Source: Tricholomella constricta
Lineage: Eukaryota > Basidiomycota > Agaricomycetes > Agaricales > Lyophyllaceae
Reading direction: 5' to 3'
Length of the DNA stretch: 64,000 nucleotides
Assembly: GCA_013368375.1 (NCBI GenBank)
Contig: JAACJP010000006.1
Coordinates: 1,178,001 to 1,242,000 of the forward strand
Positions 47,536 through 57,200 of the stretch are shown here, one piece after another. The translations under genes and the position numbers were made by a program. Below the pieces are notes generated by a model. It had not been told where the DNA came from. It saw nothing but the letters and a program-made list of their open reading frames with translations, and ran no database searches. The number at the start of each line of letters is the position of its first letter. The stretch's first letter is position 1.

Positions 47536-50500
47536 TAGTGTTGCCGCCGAAGTGAACTCACTTCGAAGTGAGTTCGCTTCAGTTCGAAAATGACAGCACT
47601 TCGTTTCAGTCTGTTTTGATGAAGTGTAATGAACTGAAGTTCACGAACTGGTTGCGAAGTGATCAAATTATGACATAATCACTGATAAGATATCATATTG
47701 TCTGCTCGCGTGAGTCGCGTCGCGTTCTGGCGCGTCGTCCGCAATTCTTTACACCTTCCTTCCTGCAATCTCTGTTCCTACAACTAGCTCTGTTCATCGG
47801 TTCTCCTTTCTACAACTAGTCTAGTCTCTAGCCTCTAAGGTCCGGCTGCCCCTTGAAACAAGACAAAGCAAGAAAAACATCGGAGCATACCACAATTTTT
47901 GTATTTAGAGCACACCACAATGTTCAGATTTCTTTACCATGGACTTCCAGTTCCATCGTCCTATCCTAGATGTCGACGAGAACATGTTTCCGAAACCTGG
48001 AGATCCTAATTGCTGGCAGTCTCCTCAACAGCCTCCTCCTGGAGGCTTTCACCAACCTCAGAACTCTGGAGGCTATTCCCATTCTCACCTGCAAAATATG
48101 ATGCCTACAGCCTTCCACAACCCGAATCCCTACTCCTTTGGTTATCAGCAGCCTTCACTCACCAATGCTCCACCTTATGGCCATGGCCACCCGGTTTATC
48201 ACCCAAGCTTCACCAGTCCACTCCAGTCCACTCGATCAACAACTCTCAATGCTCCACCTAGCCCTACACCTGCAGCTGGTCGTAAACGAAAGACTGCACA
48301 GAGCGGTACGACCCAACCAAGGAAACGTGCCCGAAAATCAGCCACCGCGGCAGCGGCGAGTGGCGCTTCTGATTCTCAAGTGACTGGCTCATCGTCTATA
48401 CCTATAGCGGCAGCGCATTGCGGCGTAGGCCCTTCTGAACTTCCGGCGTCTCATGCTAGTCCCACATCGACCAATGCTGCCCCGCCGCCTTTACACTCCT
48501 ACACTGCTACGGCTGAAGAGGTGCTCAATAATGGCCGTAAAAATTCGAAATCTGCAGCGACGGATGTATGGCATTTTCTGCGTGCTCTAGATACTCCCCA
48601 GGAGCCGGAAACTCGACCTGATAAAGACAGCGAACCTGTCCTGACCAAGAATCCGACCAGTTCGCCGTTTGTAGGCTGCAAACTCTGCAAGTAAGTTCGA
48701 AATTTTGTTCGACTGTTCCATGATTCTAATGGAATTTCGCTATCGTATTTGCAGGAAGTGGAAGACATGGACCCACTCGAGCGGCATGACAAGTTGCTAT
48801 CGAGCTCACTTGAAAAACAATCATTTGAACGACTACGAGGCAGCAGTCAAGCAATTGGGACTCAAGCATTCCACAAGCGATACACCAGCTCTGGGAACGA
48901 CGTCTGATCATGGTCCTTTCTCTCTCGACACCTTTTATCACCTCCTTATAAAGTGGATTGTTGTCGATGATCAGGTACGTTATTTCGAGTCCTACAAGAT
49001 TGGATGGTCGCATTTAAGCTACAGTTACAGTCCATCAACGTCGTCGAGTGTCCTGAATTCAGGGAACTTCTGGACTACCTTGGAAATGACAAGATCAACG
49101 ACGACGACATCCCTCATCGAACGAAGATCACGCAGATGATCTACGATGAGCACCAGAAGATGCGGCACCAAATCATGGCTGAACTTCGCGTATGTATTCT
49201 CATGTTACACAACAATTGAACTAACTGCTTGGTTGCTCTTCAGAGGGCCCAAGGACGTGTTTCATATACATGTGATCTATGGAGCGACCCCAACCTGGTG
49301 TCGTATATGGCCGTCACAGCACATTTTTACATTCGGGAAAATGGTCGCCTTGTTTTGCGGACGTACTTGGTTGCATTCCGACATGTATCCGGCAGTCATT
49401 CTGGTGTTAACCTTGCGAATGCTCTCATCGGAATCCTCGACGAGTTGGGTGTCGCCTATAAGGTATGTTCTTCATGTAGTGACATTCGAAGTTCATATCT
49501 CATACTCCCCTTCATCTAGCTTGCCCTGATCACGATGGACAACGCCTCAAATAACAATACAATGATGGAAGAACTCGAAAAAATATTTCGAAGCCGCGGA
49601 ATCCCTTTTGATGCTGACGGAAATCGTATACGGTACGCCATAGCAATCTTTGGATCGAACATGTTCTTGATCATCCCAACAGTTGTTTCCCCCATATAAT
49701 CAACCTCGCATGTCAAGCCATTCTCGAGGCCCTCAAGCAAACTCCCGCTCTCGGCCTTTTTCTTGCCACCGAGTCTGCGACAAAGTCCTACCTTCAATCC
49801 CTCGAGGCCGACCTCATTGGGACGTGCCGCAGCGTTGTTGCTGCATGTCGCGCATCAGGACAGCGCCGACAGGAGCTGCGGAGGATTATCTGTGAGGGAA
49901 ACGAGAAGGACACTTGGCGTGGTGAGCTACCAAATGACGAGAAGCATTTAAAAGTGCTTCAGCTCCTTCGCGATTGCGAGACGCGCTGGTCATCGACATA
50001 TCTGATGATAGATCGGATGATCTACCTATACCCAGTGAGTCTTTCATTCCTTCTATTTCTTTTTTTTCGTTACCCTCATCAATTTTATTTTTCAGGCTGT
50101 TCGAAGGTTCCTACTCAATATAGACCAGACCGACCTCTCGCACCACCTCTTTTCTGATCGGCAACTCAACATACTTCGTGACATCCATCAAGTTCTCGAG
50201 CTTCCTCATGCTGCGCAAGAACTCCTCTCAGCTGAGCGCACACCCACGTTATCGCTTTCGCTCCCATTATATGAGATTCTCATCGAGCAATGGAAGCTGT
50301 TACAAGCAACCATTCCCGAGCTCGCACCATATATCGAGATTGGTATTCAGAAACTTGAAGACTATGTTGGACAAGCACGGAAGACACGCATTTATGCGCA
50401 CGCGATGGGTAAGTTGTGTTTCAGTCCCATTCCGATGATTTTCTGATATTTTCATAGTTTTAAATCCGTCTATGAAGTTTGAATGGATGGAAAAGCATTG

Positions 50501-51629
50501 GGGAGATGTCGAGACAAATACATCTCGGGGGTGGATCAAGGAATCGGTGTGTTCGAGGACTTTCGAATACTTAGATATAGACTGACACCCTAATAATGCA
50601 GATGCTCAAGTACCAGCAGTCACTGCGACGGGAGAGTATGTCGCGTTCCCGCACTGTACCCATCGATCGTTCGCTCTCCGCCCCCTCCATCGCAGCGCAC
50701 TCGCAAGCACTAGGGTTCACAAGGCTTTCTGGCATCAATGTAGCTATTCGACGGTCTACGTCGATGTCAACTATCCCCTCTCAACCACCTCCATTATCGG
50801 GCCAGCCTGCACTTTCAGAAGAAGTCCTTGACCGAGAAGCCCGCGAACTTATTGAAGACCAACGCGTTGTAGACCAGGAACTGAGGCGTTATGAAGATGA
50901 TGGTGTCACCCCTACATCAGAGCGCTTAGAGGATCTCACTCGGCACTGGGAGGTAAGTGTCTGGTGTGGTCCGAGTCCTAGCTCCGTTTTTCTGACCAGT
51001 ATCCCTTTTTTCAGAGGAACGAACACTCGTATCCCTTGTTGTTTCGTGTTGCGATGGACGTCCTGCCTGCGCAGGCCTCTGCTGTTCCTTGCGAACGTGT
51101 TTTCTCATCTAGCAAGGAAACAAGCACAGTGCGACGTAGCAGGCTGTCACCAAAGCTCATGGAAGCCCTTCAGATACTGAAATTTTCGTACAAGCAAGAG
51201 CGTCTCAGCTTCACCGACGACCTTCTAGCACAGGAAAAGGATTACACCATTGAAGGACCAGTCACCCCCGGCGCGATCGCAGAGCTGACTAGGGCAGGGA
51301 GATTTTTGGAACTCGCCGAAATTCTTTCAAATGTAGACACCCCAGTATGATCAATTACAGTTGAACTGGTGATAGCTTACATACATGATCTAATTAATAT
51401 ACCTTATAAGTTCCATTTGAATGACAGCCGGAGGATGGAGAGCCATGTTTTGTACGACGGTCGATGGTCAACGAGCCCGCCATTCCACTTTTGGTAATTG
51501 ATGATGTTTGGGCACTGTTTGTGCTCACTTCGCGAGGACTTCGCCAGTTCACCTCGTTTTCAGTTCGTTTAACGAAGTCGGAACGAAGTGTCACTTCGCT
51601 TCACCTCACTTCACTTCGCGGCAACACTA
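47536..51629. mobile_element. Complete, apparently intact hAT transposon
   Basis: The element is 4094 bp. Both ends begin TAGTGTTGCCG (YARNG type) and it is flanked by a perfect 8-bp duplication TGTCTGCC at 47528-47535 and 51630-51637. Just inside both ends are many copies of GAAGTGA or its complement, which could be transposase-binding repeats. It encodes one uninterrupted multi-exon transposase. Intact target duplications and coding capacity point to recent insertion. Confidence 0.93.
47939..51350 (+). CDS. hAT transposase, full length
   Basis: Ten exons (47939-48690, 48755-48974, 49025-49189, 49244-49462, 49520-49632, 49683-50034, 50096-50408, 50458-50546, 50602-50952, 51015-51350) join in phase to 969 residues without a stop or frameshift. 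A Pro/Gln/Ser-rich N terminus includes a basic patch (GRKRKTAQ). A BED-type finger follows (CKLCKKWKTW ... SCYRAHLKNNH). The RNase H-like core shows CDLWSDPNLVSYMAVTAHF with the first Asp, and ITMDNASNN with the second. The C-terminal dimerisation domain reads PLLFRVAMDVLPAQASAVPC then ERVFSSSKETSTVRRSRLSP. It should cut and paste its own element. The catalytic Glu cannot be assigned with certainty by eye. Confidence 0.9.
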
Positions 51630-51637
51630 TGTCTGCC

Positions 51638-51875
51638 TGACTTGCCGGCGCTGATGCACGTCACGTGCAAACCCGTGTGAAAAACACTGGCTTGCAAGCC
51701 ACTGGCAAGCCATGGATGGATGGATGGATGGATGGACATGTTTCGACGAAACACAGTTTCGTGGGTGGTTAACACGGGTAAGCCACTGGCATTGCCAACA
51801 CTGATGGATTTTGATACAATTAAACAGAGCGCTCGGCTGTCAGTCGCAACTCACTATTCTGATCATATTACGCCA
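51638..51875. other. Right flank of the hAT element
   Basis: Includes a second GATG array (51712-51736) and short CTTGCAAGCC/GGCAAGCC repeats; no gene. Confidence 0.5.
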
Positions 51876-51962
51876 GGATACACCGCCACAGATCTCCTTG
51901 CGTGCTGCTTCTTGGGATGTTCAACCTGAGGATACACCGCCACAGATCTCCTTGCGTGCTGC
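51876..51962. repeat. 33-bp direct repeat at the left edge of a duplicated block
   Basis: The unit beginning GGATACACCGCCACAGATCT lies at 51876-51908 and 51930-51962. The same unit opens the related block at about 59531. It marks a duplication boundary. Confidence 0.85.
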
Positions 51963-52627
51963 CTCTTTCAAGTTGGGATGATTCGACATACTCAGTGAGT
52001 ATGCCGAATCAACGCCCAACATTGGACTGATAACGTTTGGTGATCGCCGTCGACTGTGGGCAGAACCCAGAGAGTCGGGCAATGATAGGCACTTCACAGC
52101 GTCTGTGAATTTGCTTAAAAGGACACTTGTTGCGGAGGTGAGTGCCTCAACAATGACTTCGTCGGTGCTGTCTTCAGAAGCGCCTTGCGACAATAATTCC
52201 AAGCTAGCAACCTCTTCCAATCCGTCCCCTGGATCCCTTACACCGAGCGCAATTCGAAATTATATTATATTTACCATCGTCCTTCCAACACTTTTCGCAT
52301 TTATTCTCACTGCGGGTCTCGGTACAACCTTTATCGTTTGGCTCGTCAGCCATCGAGTTCAAAGCGAAGAAACACCTTCAGGATTTTTCATGGTAGACGA
52401 GGGGACTGGGCCGGGCGGAGAAGCAAGTCTTCGAGGCCTGACAATCACTTCCCTTACTGTCAGTTCAAATTTCCTTCAAGAGATCAATGGACTTACGTCT
52501 AGCCGTTTTCCCCCATAGTCGTATCTTGTCACCTTAGTTAATCCGCTGGTGATGGCGCTCCTTGCATACCTCGTTGCTCTCAAATGGCTGGCGGCACAAA
52601 CGGCTTCTGGAACGAATGGCATAGGCT
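51930..52627 (+). pseudogene. Truncated 5' copy of the membrane-protein gene at 59.8 kb
   Basis: This block is nearly identical to 59531-60231. It includes the first coding exon (from ATG at 52153, ending at 52458), the intron, and most of the second exon. Identity stops abruptly after GGCATAGGCT at 52627, where chromovirus sequence begins in a different frame. The upstream codon that is ATG at 59709 is GTG here, which supports the later ATG as the true start in both copies. No 3' half is present, so no working protein is expected. Confidence 0.85.
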
Positions 52628-53279
52628 CATCGACTGCCGAAAAGTCGGACGTCGATACGACTATTTCGTTCAATGGCGCGACCTCCCAGACTCGGAAAAT
52701 TCCTGGGTACCTCTATCCGATATACCGACTACACATTTCGAAACACTCGAACAATTTCATCGTCGCAATCCTCGAAGACCTCACTCACCTCAATACAATC
52801 TCGATCCATCCGTGCATCAACATAATTCCTCTACGACACTCCCTAATCGTTCTCCGTCCCCGCCACCTGGCCCATGGCAACGTGACTACGAACCACCTTT
52901 TCAAACCACTACCCGATCCGGACGCACATCCCATCCCCCAAAGTCAAAAGATTACGCAACATCGATTCTAAAAGAGGGGGTAATGTAACGAAACGTTACC
53001 ATATTTGCTAAGTCACCATATCTCCTATAGACCTTTTCCCTATTCCCGTTATTATCACATTCTTATGAAACCTAGACTTATCTCACTTTGATCCACTTTA
53101 TTTCTACTTCACATGTTAGACTTACTACTTCTCCTTTTTACTTCTCCTATACAGATTACTATAAAAACCCATGTATTTATCTCATTTTACTCGTCGAATC
53201 AACTCAGTGTTTTGCAACTTGATTGATTCTAAGTCACATTCTTGCTTACATCATTGTCATTCTCAATCGAGTCTTAACA
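52628..53279 (+). mobile_element. 3' end of a Ty3/gypsy chromovirus: integrase chromodomain plus LTR
   Basis: The open frame to 52988 encodes a chromodomain (RKVGRRYDYFVQWRDLPDSE then NSWVPLSDIP) and a Pro/Ser-rich tail, the normal C terminus of chromovirus integrase. A purine-rich tract (AAAAGAGGGGGTAA) then leads straight into the LTR, and the stop codon overlaps the first LTR bases. All upstream parts (gag, protease, reverse transcriptase, RNase H) and the 5' LTR are absent. It is a fragment joined to host sequence by rearrangement, not a simple insertion. Confidence 0.85.
52984..53279 (+). repeat. Solo-type 3' LTR of the chromovirus fragment
   Basis: It starts TGTAACGAAACGTTAC and ends CTTAACA (TG...CA), 296 bp. 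A TATA-like CTATAAAAACCC at about 53160 fits an LTR promoter. Confidence 0.75.
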
Positions 53280-53465
53280 ATATTCAGTCCTCTGTGGTCC
53301 GTCAAAATCATGATGATGTCTTCTGTTGACAGGATAAATCAGCCTCTACATACTTTACATCCTTGATATATACCTACTTAATTGTCATACTGATTGTGTT
53401 ATGGCTCTGGTTCCTGTCCATTGTCCCGTACAAGCCTCAGACACGCTTCAAATGCGCTTTCTTGA

Positions 53466-53592
53466 CGTGGGACACCCGCCGCTGGCGCGGGGGCGCTGAT
53501 GTAAGCGTGTCCCTGAGACACGGCAGACACGGCGGCTGTGCCGGTCACATCACGCCCCCGTGATGTGCACGATCATCGTGATCATGATTATC
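53466..53592. repeat. Cluster of short palindromes
   Basis: Within about 125 bp are GGGACAC/GTGTCCC, CATCACG/CGTGATG separated by 4 bases, and CACGATCATCGTG followed by GATCATGATTATC. It lies between the LTR and the Crypton-like unit and could be a terminus or binding region. No function is shown. Confidence 0.5.
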
Positions 53593-54008
53593 TCTCGCTC
53601 TGTCCTCTTCCTCTCCCAAGACCCCGCAAGACGCTGCTTGTCGTCTCGATCGACGAACCCCGCTGCCGGCTGCCCTCTGCGCGCGTGCCGCAGTCTGTTT
53701 GTCCTCGCGTTCCTCTGGCCGGATCCTCACTGCGCGGCTGTGTGTCTCGACTCGACTGTCGGTGGGATCGGCGATGGGGGACCTTTACATCTGCGAGGAG
53801 AGGGAGAGCGAGCGAGCGACGAGGAGACTCTATGAACAATGAGAGCCTGTGTATGTTTCCTTTTTGCAACTACCACACCAACAATAGCATTCTCTGTATC
53901 TGATCACTGTGAAACACCGAAGAACACTTGCATGCACGGCACGACGCTGCGTGCGCATCCGAACAACCACGCAAGCGAACGACGACGACGACGACGACGA
54001 CACCAACA

Positions 54009-55495
54009 ATGCCAGTGACACCTGCCGACCTCACAGTAATGACCCTCTCCCATGCAAAAGGAGACCAACTGAAATACTGGATTGATGAGCTGAACCAAAA
54101 TGCAGGGAAGCGGATCCTCACCAAGGGCGGAAAGGTGCGTGACCTCCGTGTGCGGATCGCTGACTACTGCGGCCTCGACCTTTCCTCACCTCCAGCGATC
54201 CCCGTCCCAGTCGGTCCTCCAACTCGCGACCTTGAAATTCAGAAGAGGCAGTGGGCACATCTGCGAGCACTCGGAGAAGAGTGGAAGCGGTCTCCGGATT
54301 CTTTCCAGCTGTGCGAGGATCCAGGTAAGCCCTCGACGCTCTTTGTATGCGGTGCGTGTTCCGTCTGATCCTCTTTACCAAGCTCTTGCAGGGCTACATC
54401 CCCGCCTACACCGGGAGCTACTCTCAATGCTCGCGTCGGCTTCGTCGAGTGATCCTGGCATTGTGATCGATTCTCGAAGCCTGTCGCGCTCACCCGTCGA
54501 GGCTCCTGGCACCGTGATTGACTCTCGAAGCCCTCGAAGCCCGTCGCGCTCACCTATCGAGGCTCCACGGCCCGAAACTGTACACGCCCTGCTGCAAGCC
54601 ACGAAAACTGGAGATCTGAACGTGCTTTTAGCGCTTCTTCGACTGCAGGGTGCGATCGAGCCAACGGTGAGTGCAGCAATGATTACACGCACATGCTATG
54701 CAAGAATACTCATTCCTTTCAGACATCGCGCTCACCCGTCGAGGCTCCACGGCCTGAAACCATACAGGCCCTGCTGCAAACCACGAAAACTGGAGATCTG
54801 AACGTGCTTTCAGCACTTTTTCGACTGCAGGGTGCGATCGAGCCAACAGTGAGTGCAGCAATGACACAGCAATGACTACACACACGTGCTACGCAGGGGT
54901 ACTCATTCCTTTCCCTCCTCAGACATTGCTACCAGCCCCGCTGGCTCCTGCTGTCCCTCCAAGTGTCGCACCTGTGGCAGTCAACGCAGCCAGCGTCCTC
55001 GAGAGCGCTGAGCAGGAAATCGAGGCACTCAACCGTGCCTCGAACCTGCGTGATGTGATCTTGCAGCTCGAAGGTGGTGCCGTTGCCCAGTTGCGAGAGT
55101 TGTACGGCCCGAAGAAAGGACGAGCGCCTCACCCGCTGTGGCCGCGCATCAAGGTCACCATCAATCGTCGTGAAAAACTCCTCGGGCAGCTCATGCATCC
55201 AGATGAATTTGCTGGAGACAAGGCACGGTTTTTTGCATTTTTCACATCCGCCAAACTCCTGCCCAAAAAACGGAAGGCTGGCGGCAGCGACGATGACGAC
55301 AACATGATTCCCTACCGGCGGGTCGTTGAGGCCATCTGTCACCGTGATCGTGACATTCTCATGGAGCGTAAGCAGCCTGAGTATCTCGATGAAAACGGGG
55401 TATTTTCAATCCAGTGTTGGCGCAACAAGTGGGGAGATGCAAACAATTGGGAGGTGTGGCGAGCACTCGGAAAAGAGTATTATTCAAATAAGTAA
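54009..55495 (+). CDS. Partner protein of the Crypton-like unit, unknown function
   Basis: Four exons (54009-54324, 54392-54666, 54723-54848, 54923-55495) give 429 residues. The N terminus (LSHAKGDQLKYWIDELNQNA, then GGKVRDLRVRIADYCGLDLS) resembles a SAP-like DNA-binding helix pair. The middle has two copies of a segment with SRSPxEAPRPET and LLQxTKTGDLNVL, each ending at an intron, so exon and intron were duplicated together. The C-terminal 190 residues contain LEGGAVAQLRELYGPKKG, a basic stretch (PKKRKAGG, nuclear-type) and a Trp-rich end (FSIQCWRNKWGDANNWEVW) that looks like a DNA-binding module. A helper role in recombination is inferred from its position only. Confidence 0.75.
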
Positions 55496-55537
55496 TCTAA
55501 CTACACATACTAGTTTGGTCCTTTTAGCATATAGAAT

Positions 55538-57200
55538 TTATGAGTATTGCATGCGCTGCCTTTTTGGCCTATTACGGTCGTACTCAGCCATATGCTCATG
55601 GTTGTCGTTAGGCGAATAGAAATATCGGAACATGGTAATTGCCTCAACCTGTGACCACCCACCCCATGCAGCAACCATGTCCACCGTCCAATAATTATCT
55701 TTTATTCGGTGCTGACATCCACCTCTGCGGAATGAATGTGTCCCGAAGAGAGCCCAGGACTTGTAGCCAAGATCCTGGAGGTCTGTTGTGAGCGCACGGC
55801 TCAAGATAGTGCTTGTCTAGATGAGATCAAATTAGTGATACAAGCACTTTGATAGAAACAAATGAAACAAATGAGGCTTACAACGGGAGCATCTTGTAAG
55901 ACAGCGCCATACTTGTTGACCCTGAGGAAAAGAGACCCCGAGAGTGGTGCATTCTCGCCGTAAAGCATCCCCAACCTGATCAGTGCTCGCATCGGACAGA
56001 TCATCGGATCACTGTCATTCGCATGCAGGACCCAAACGTGGGTGATTCCTGTTTGCGCACTTTTGCGCGTCTTCAGCCGGACTTCAAAGCACTCTCCTGC
56101 AATAATAAGAATCAGGGGGCTAGCTATAAGTATGAATTGGAATTGTTACACACGTTCTCCTGGAACAATATCAATGCTACCAATTTCGAGTCGGACCACC
56201 TCCTCAATGCGAAGGAGGAGTAACCACGCAAAAAGATAGGCAGCCTAAAAAGACAAGAAATAATTATTGAACATGAGTAAAAGAGTTCAAAATAGGATGT
56301 TGAGCTGTATACATATCGGACAATGCCCCAACGAGTGTCTCCGGGAGAAGCTCCAGGCCGGAAACATTGATCATGTAGATTATGCATGTCCTTCAGCGAT
56401 AATGCACGCGCCGAGTTTGAGATCTCGCCAGCTCTAGCCTTGGTCTTCTCCAGGCCCATCATGAACTCCGAGACACGACGCGACCTTGTAGGTAGACCAT
56501 AACTGTAAAAAAAAACTGTGAGTATACAGCACGTACAAATGAAAAGGCTGCCCACCAGATATTGCTGGATGAGTCATAGCGCCACTCAGATACACTCTCA
56601 TTCGGCCGGATGGTGCGATACCAGAAGGTAAGTGCGGTGCGTGTTGATATGGCCGTCGCGTACTGTTGACAGGGTTTGCCTTCAGTGCTGGCAGATCTTT
56701 AAAAGGTGTGACATACTTTACGGCCTTCGAATCCCTTGTCCTTTGCACCACATTTTGAGTGATGAACTCGCACACGTGGTTTGGGGTCTTGCTGTTCACG
56801 TCTTTTGGTGACCACTTGGGGTTACGCCGAAGGTGGTATGCAATATATGCCTTGATTATCCTTGAGTGAAGAAGATCATACCAGTTAGCTAAGAGAGAGG
56901 AGATGGCTTAAAAAAGTGCTTCACCTGACATGGCCGCCTCGCGTACCATCAGTGATATTTGCCCGCGCAATTTCTGCAGCATGTTGAGCAGCAGGGTCAG
57001 ATGCATCAGCCTCAGGGAAATCCTCAAAAGAGCCTGTAATCAGTGTGTCAATCACATCCGCAAGTGAGTCTTCCTCTTCGAGATATAACTTGAGCGCTTC
57101 ATCTTGAATTTTGCCCTGGCTGATCATCAGTGTCTGCCATCACATCAAAGGGATGTAACAACATACTCACCTCTTCTAAGCCTTTCTCAGTGGCAGCCAT
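55538..57200 (-). CDS. Crypton-type tyrosine recombinase
   Basis: Eight exons (57200-57171, 57115-56925, 56860-56722, 56662-56556, 56502-56313, 56244-56154, 56096-55882, 55816-55538) give 413 residues with no stop. Family segments are YATAISTRTALTFWYRTIRP, GLEKTKARAGEISNSARALS, RWGIVRYAAYLFAWLLLLRI, LKTRKSAQTGITHVWVLHAN, and the catalytic end THSFRRGG (H-x-x-R) with AWGGWSQVEAI and FRYFYSPND, whose Tyr is the expected nucleophile. The enzyme would cut and rejoin DNA through a covalent Tyr intermediate. The intron at 56721-56663 was recognised because reading through it breaks the frame. I place it among Agaricomycete Crypton-like recombinases from memory of motifs. Confidence 0.85.

Larger units (their letters stand above)
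54009..57200. mobile_element. Two-gene Crypton-like unit (recombinase plus convergent partner)
   Basis: A tyrosine recombinase gene on the minus strand and a partner gene on the plus strand converge, with stops 42 bp apart. Both read through without defects once introns are removed. Cryptons lack inverted repeats, so the true ends cannot be set from one copy. The palindromes at 53.5 kb and the minisatellite at 58.1 kb bracket the likely extent. Confidence 0.6.

Noticed and set aside
56663..56721. An apparent 8-bp frameshift in the Crypton recombinase
   Set aside because: A 59-nt GTAAAG...AACAG intron explains it and restores the conserved STRTALTFWYR segment.
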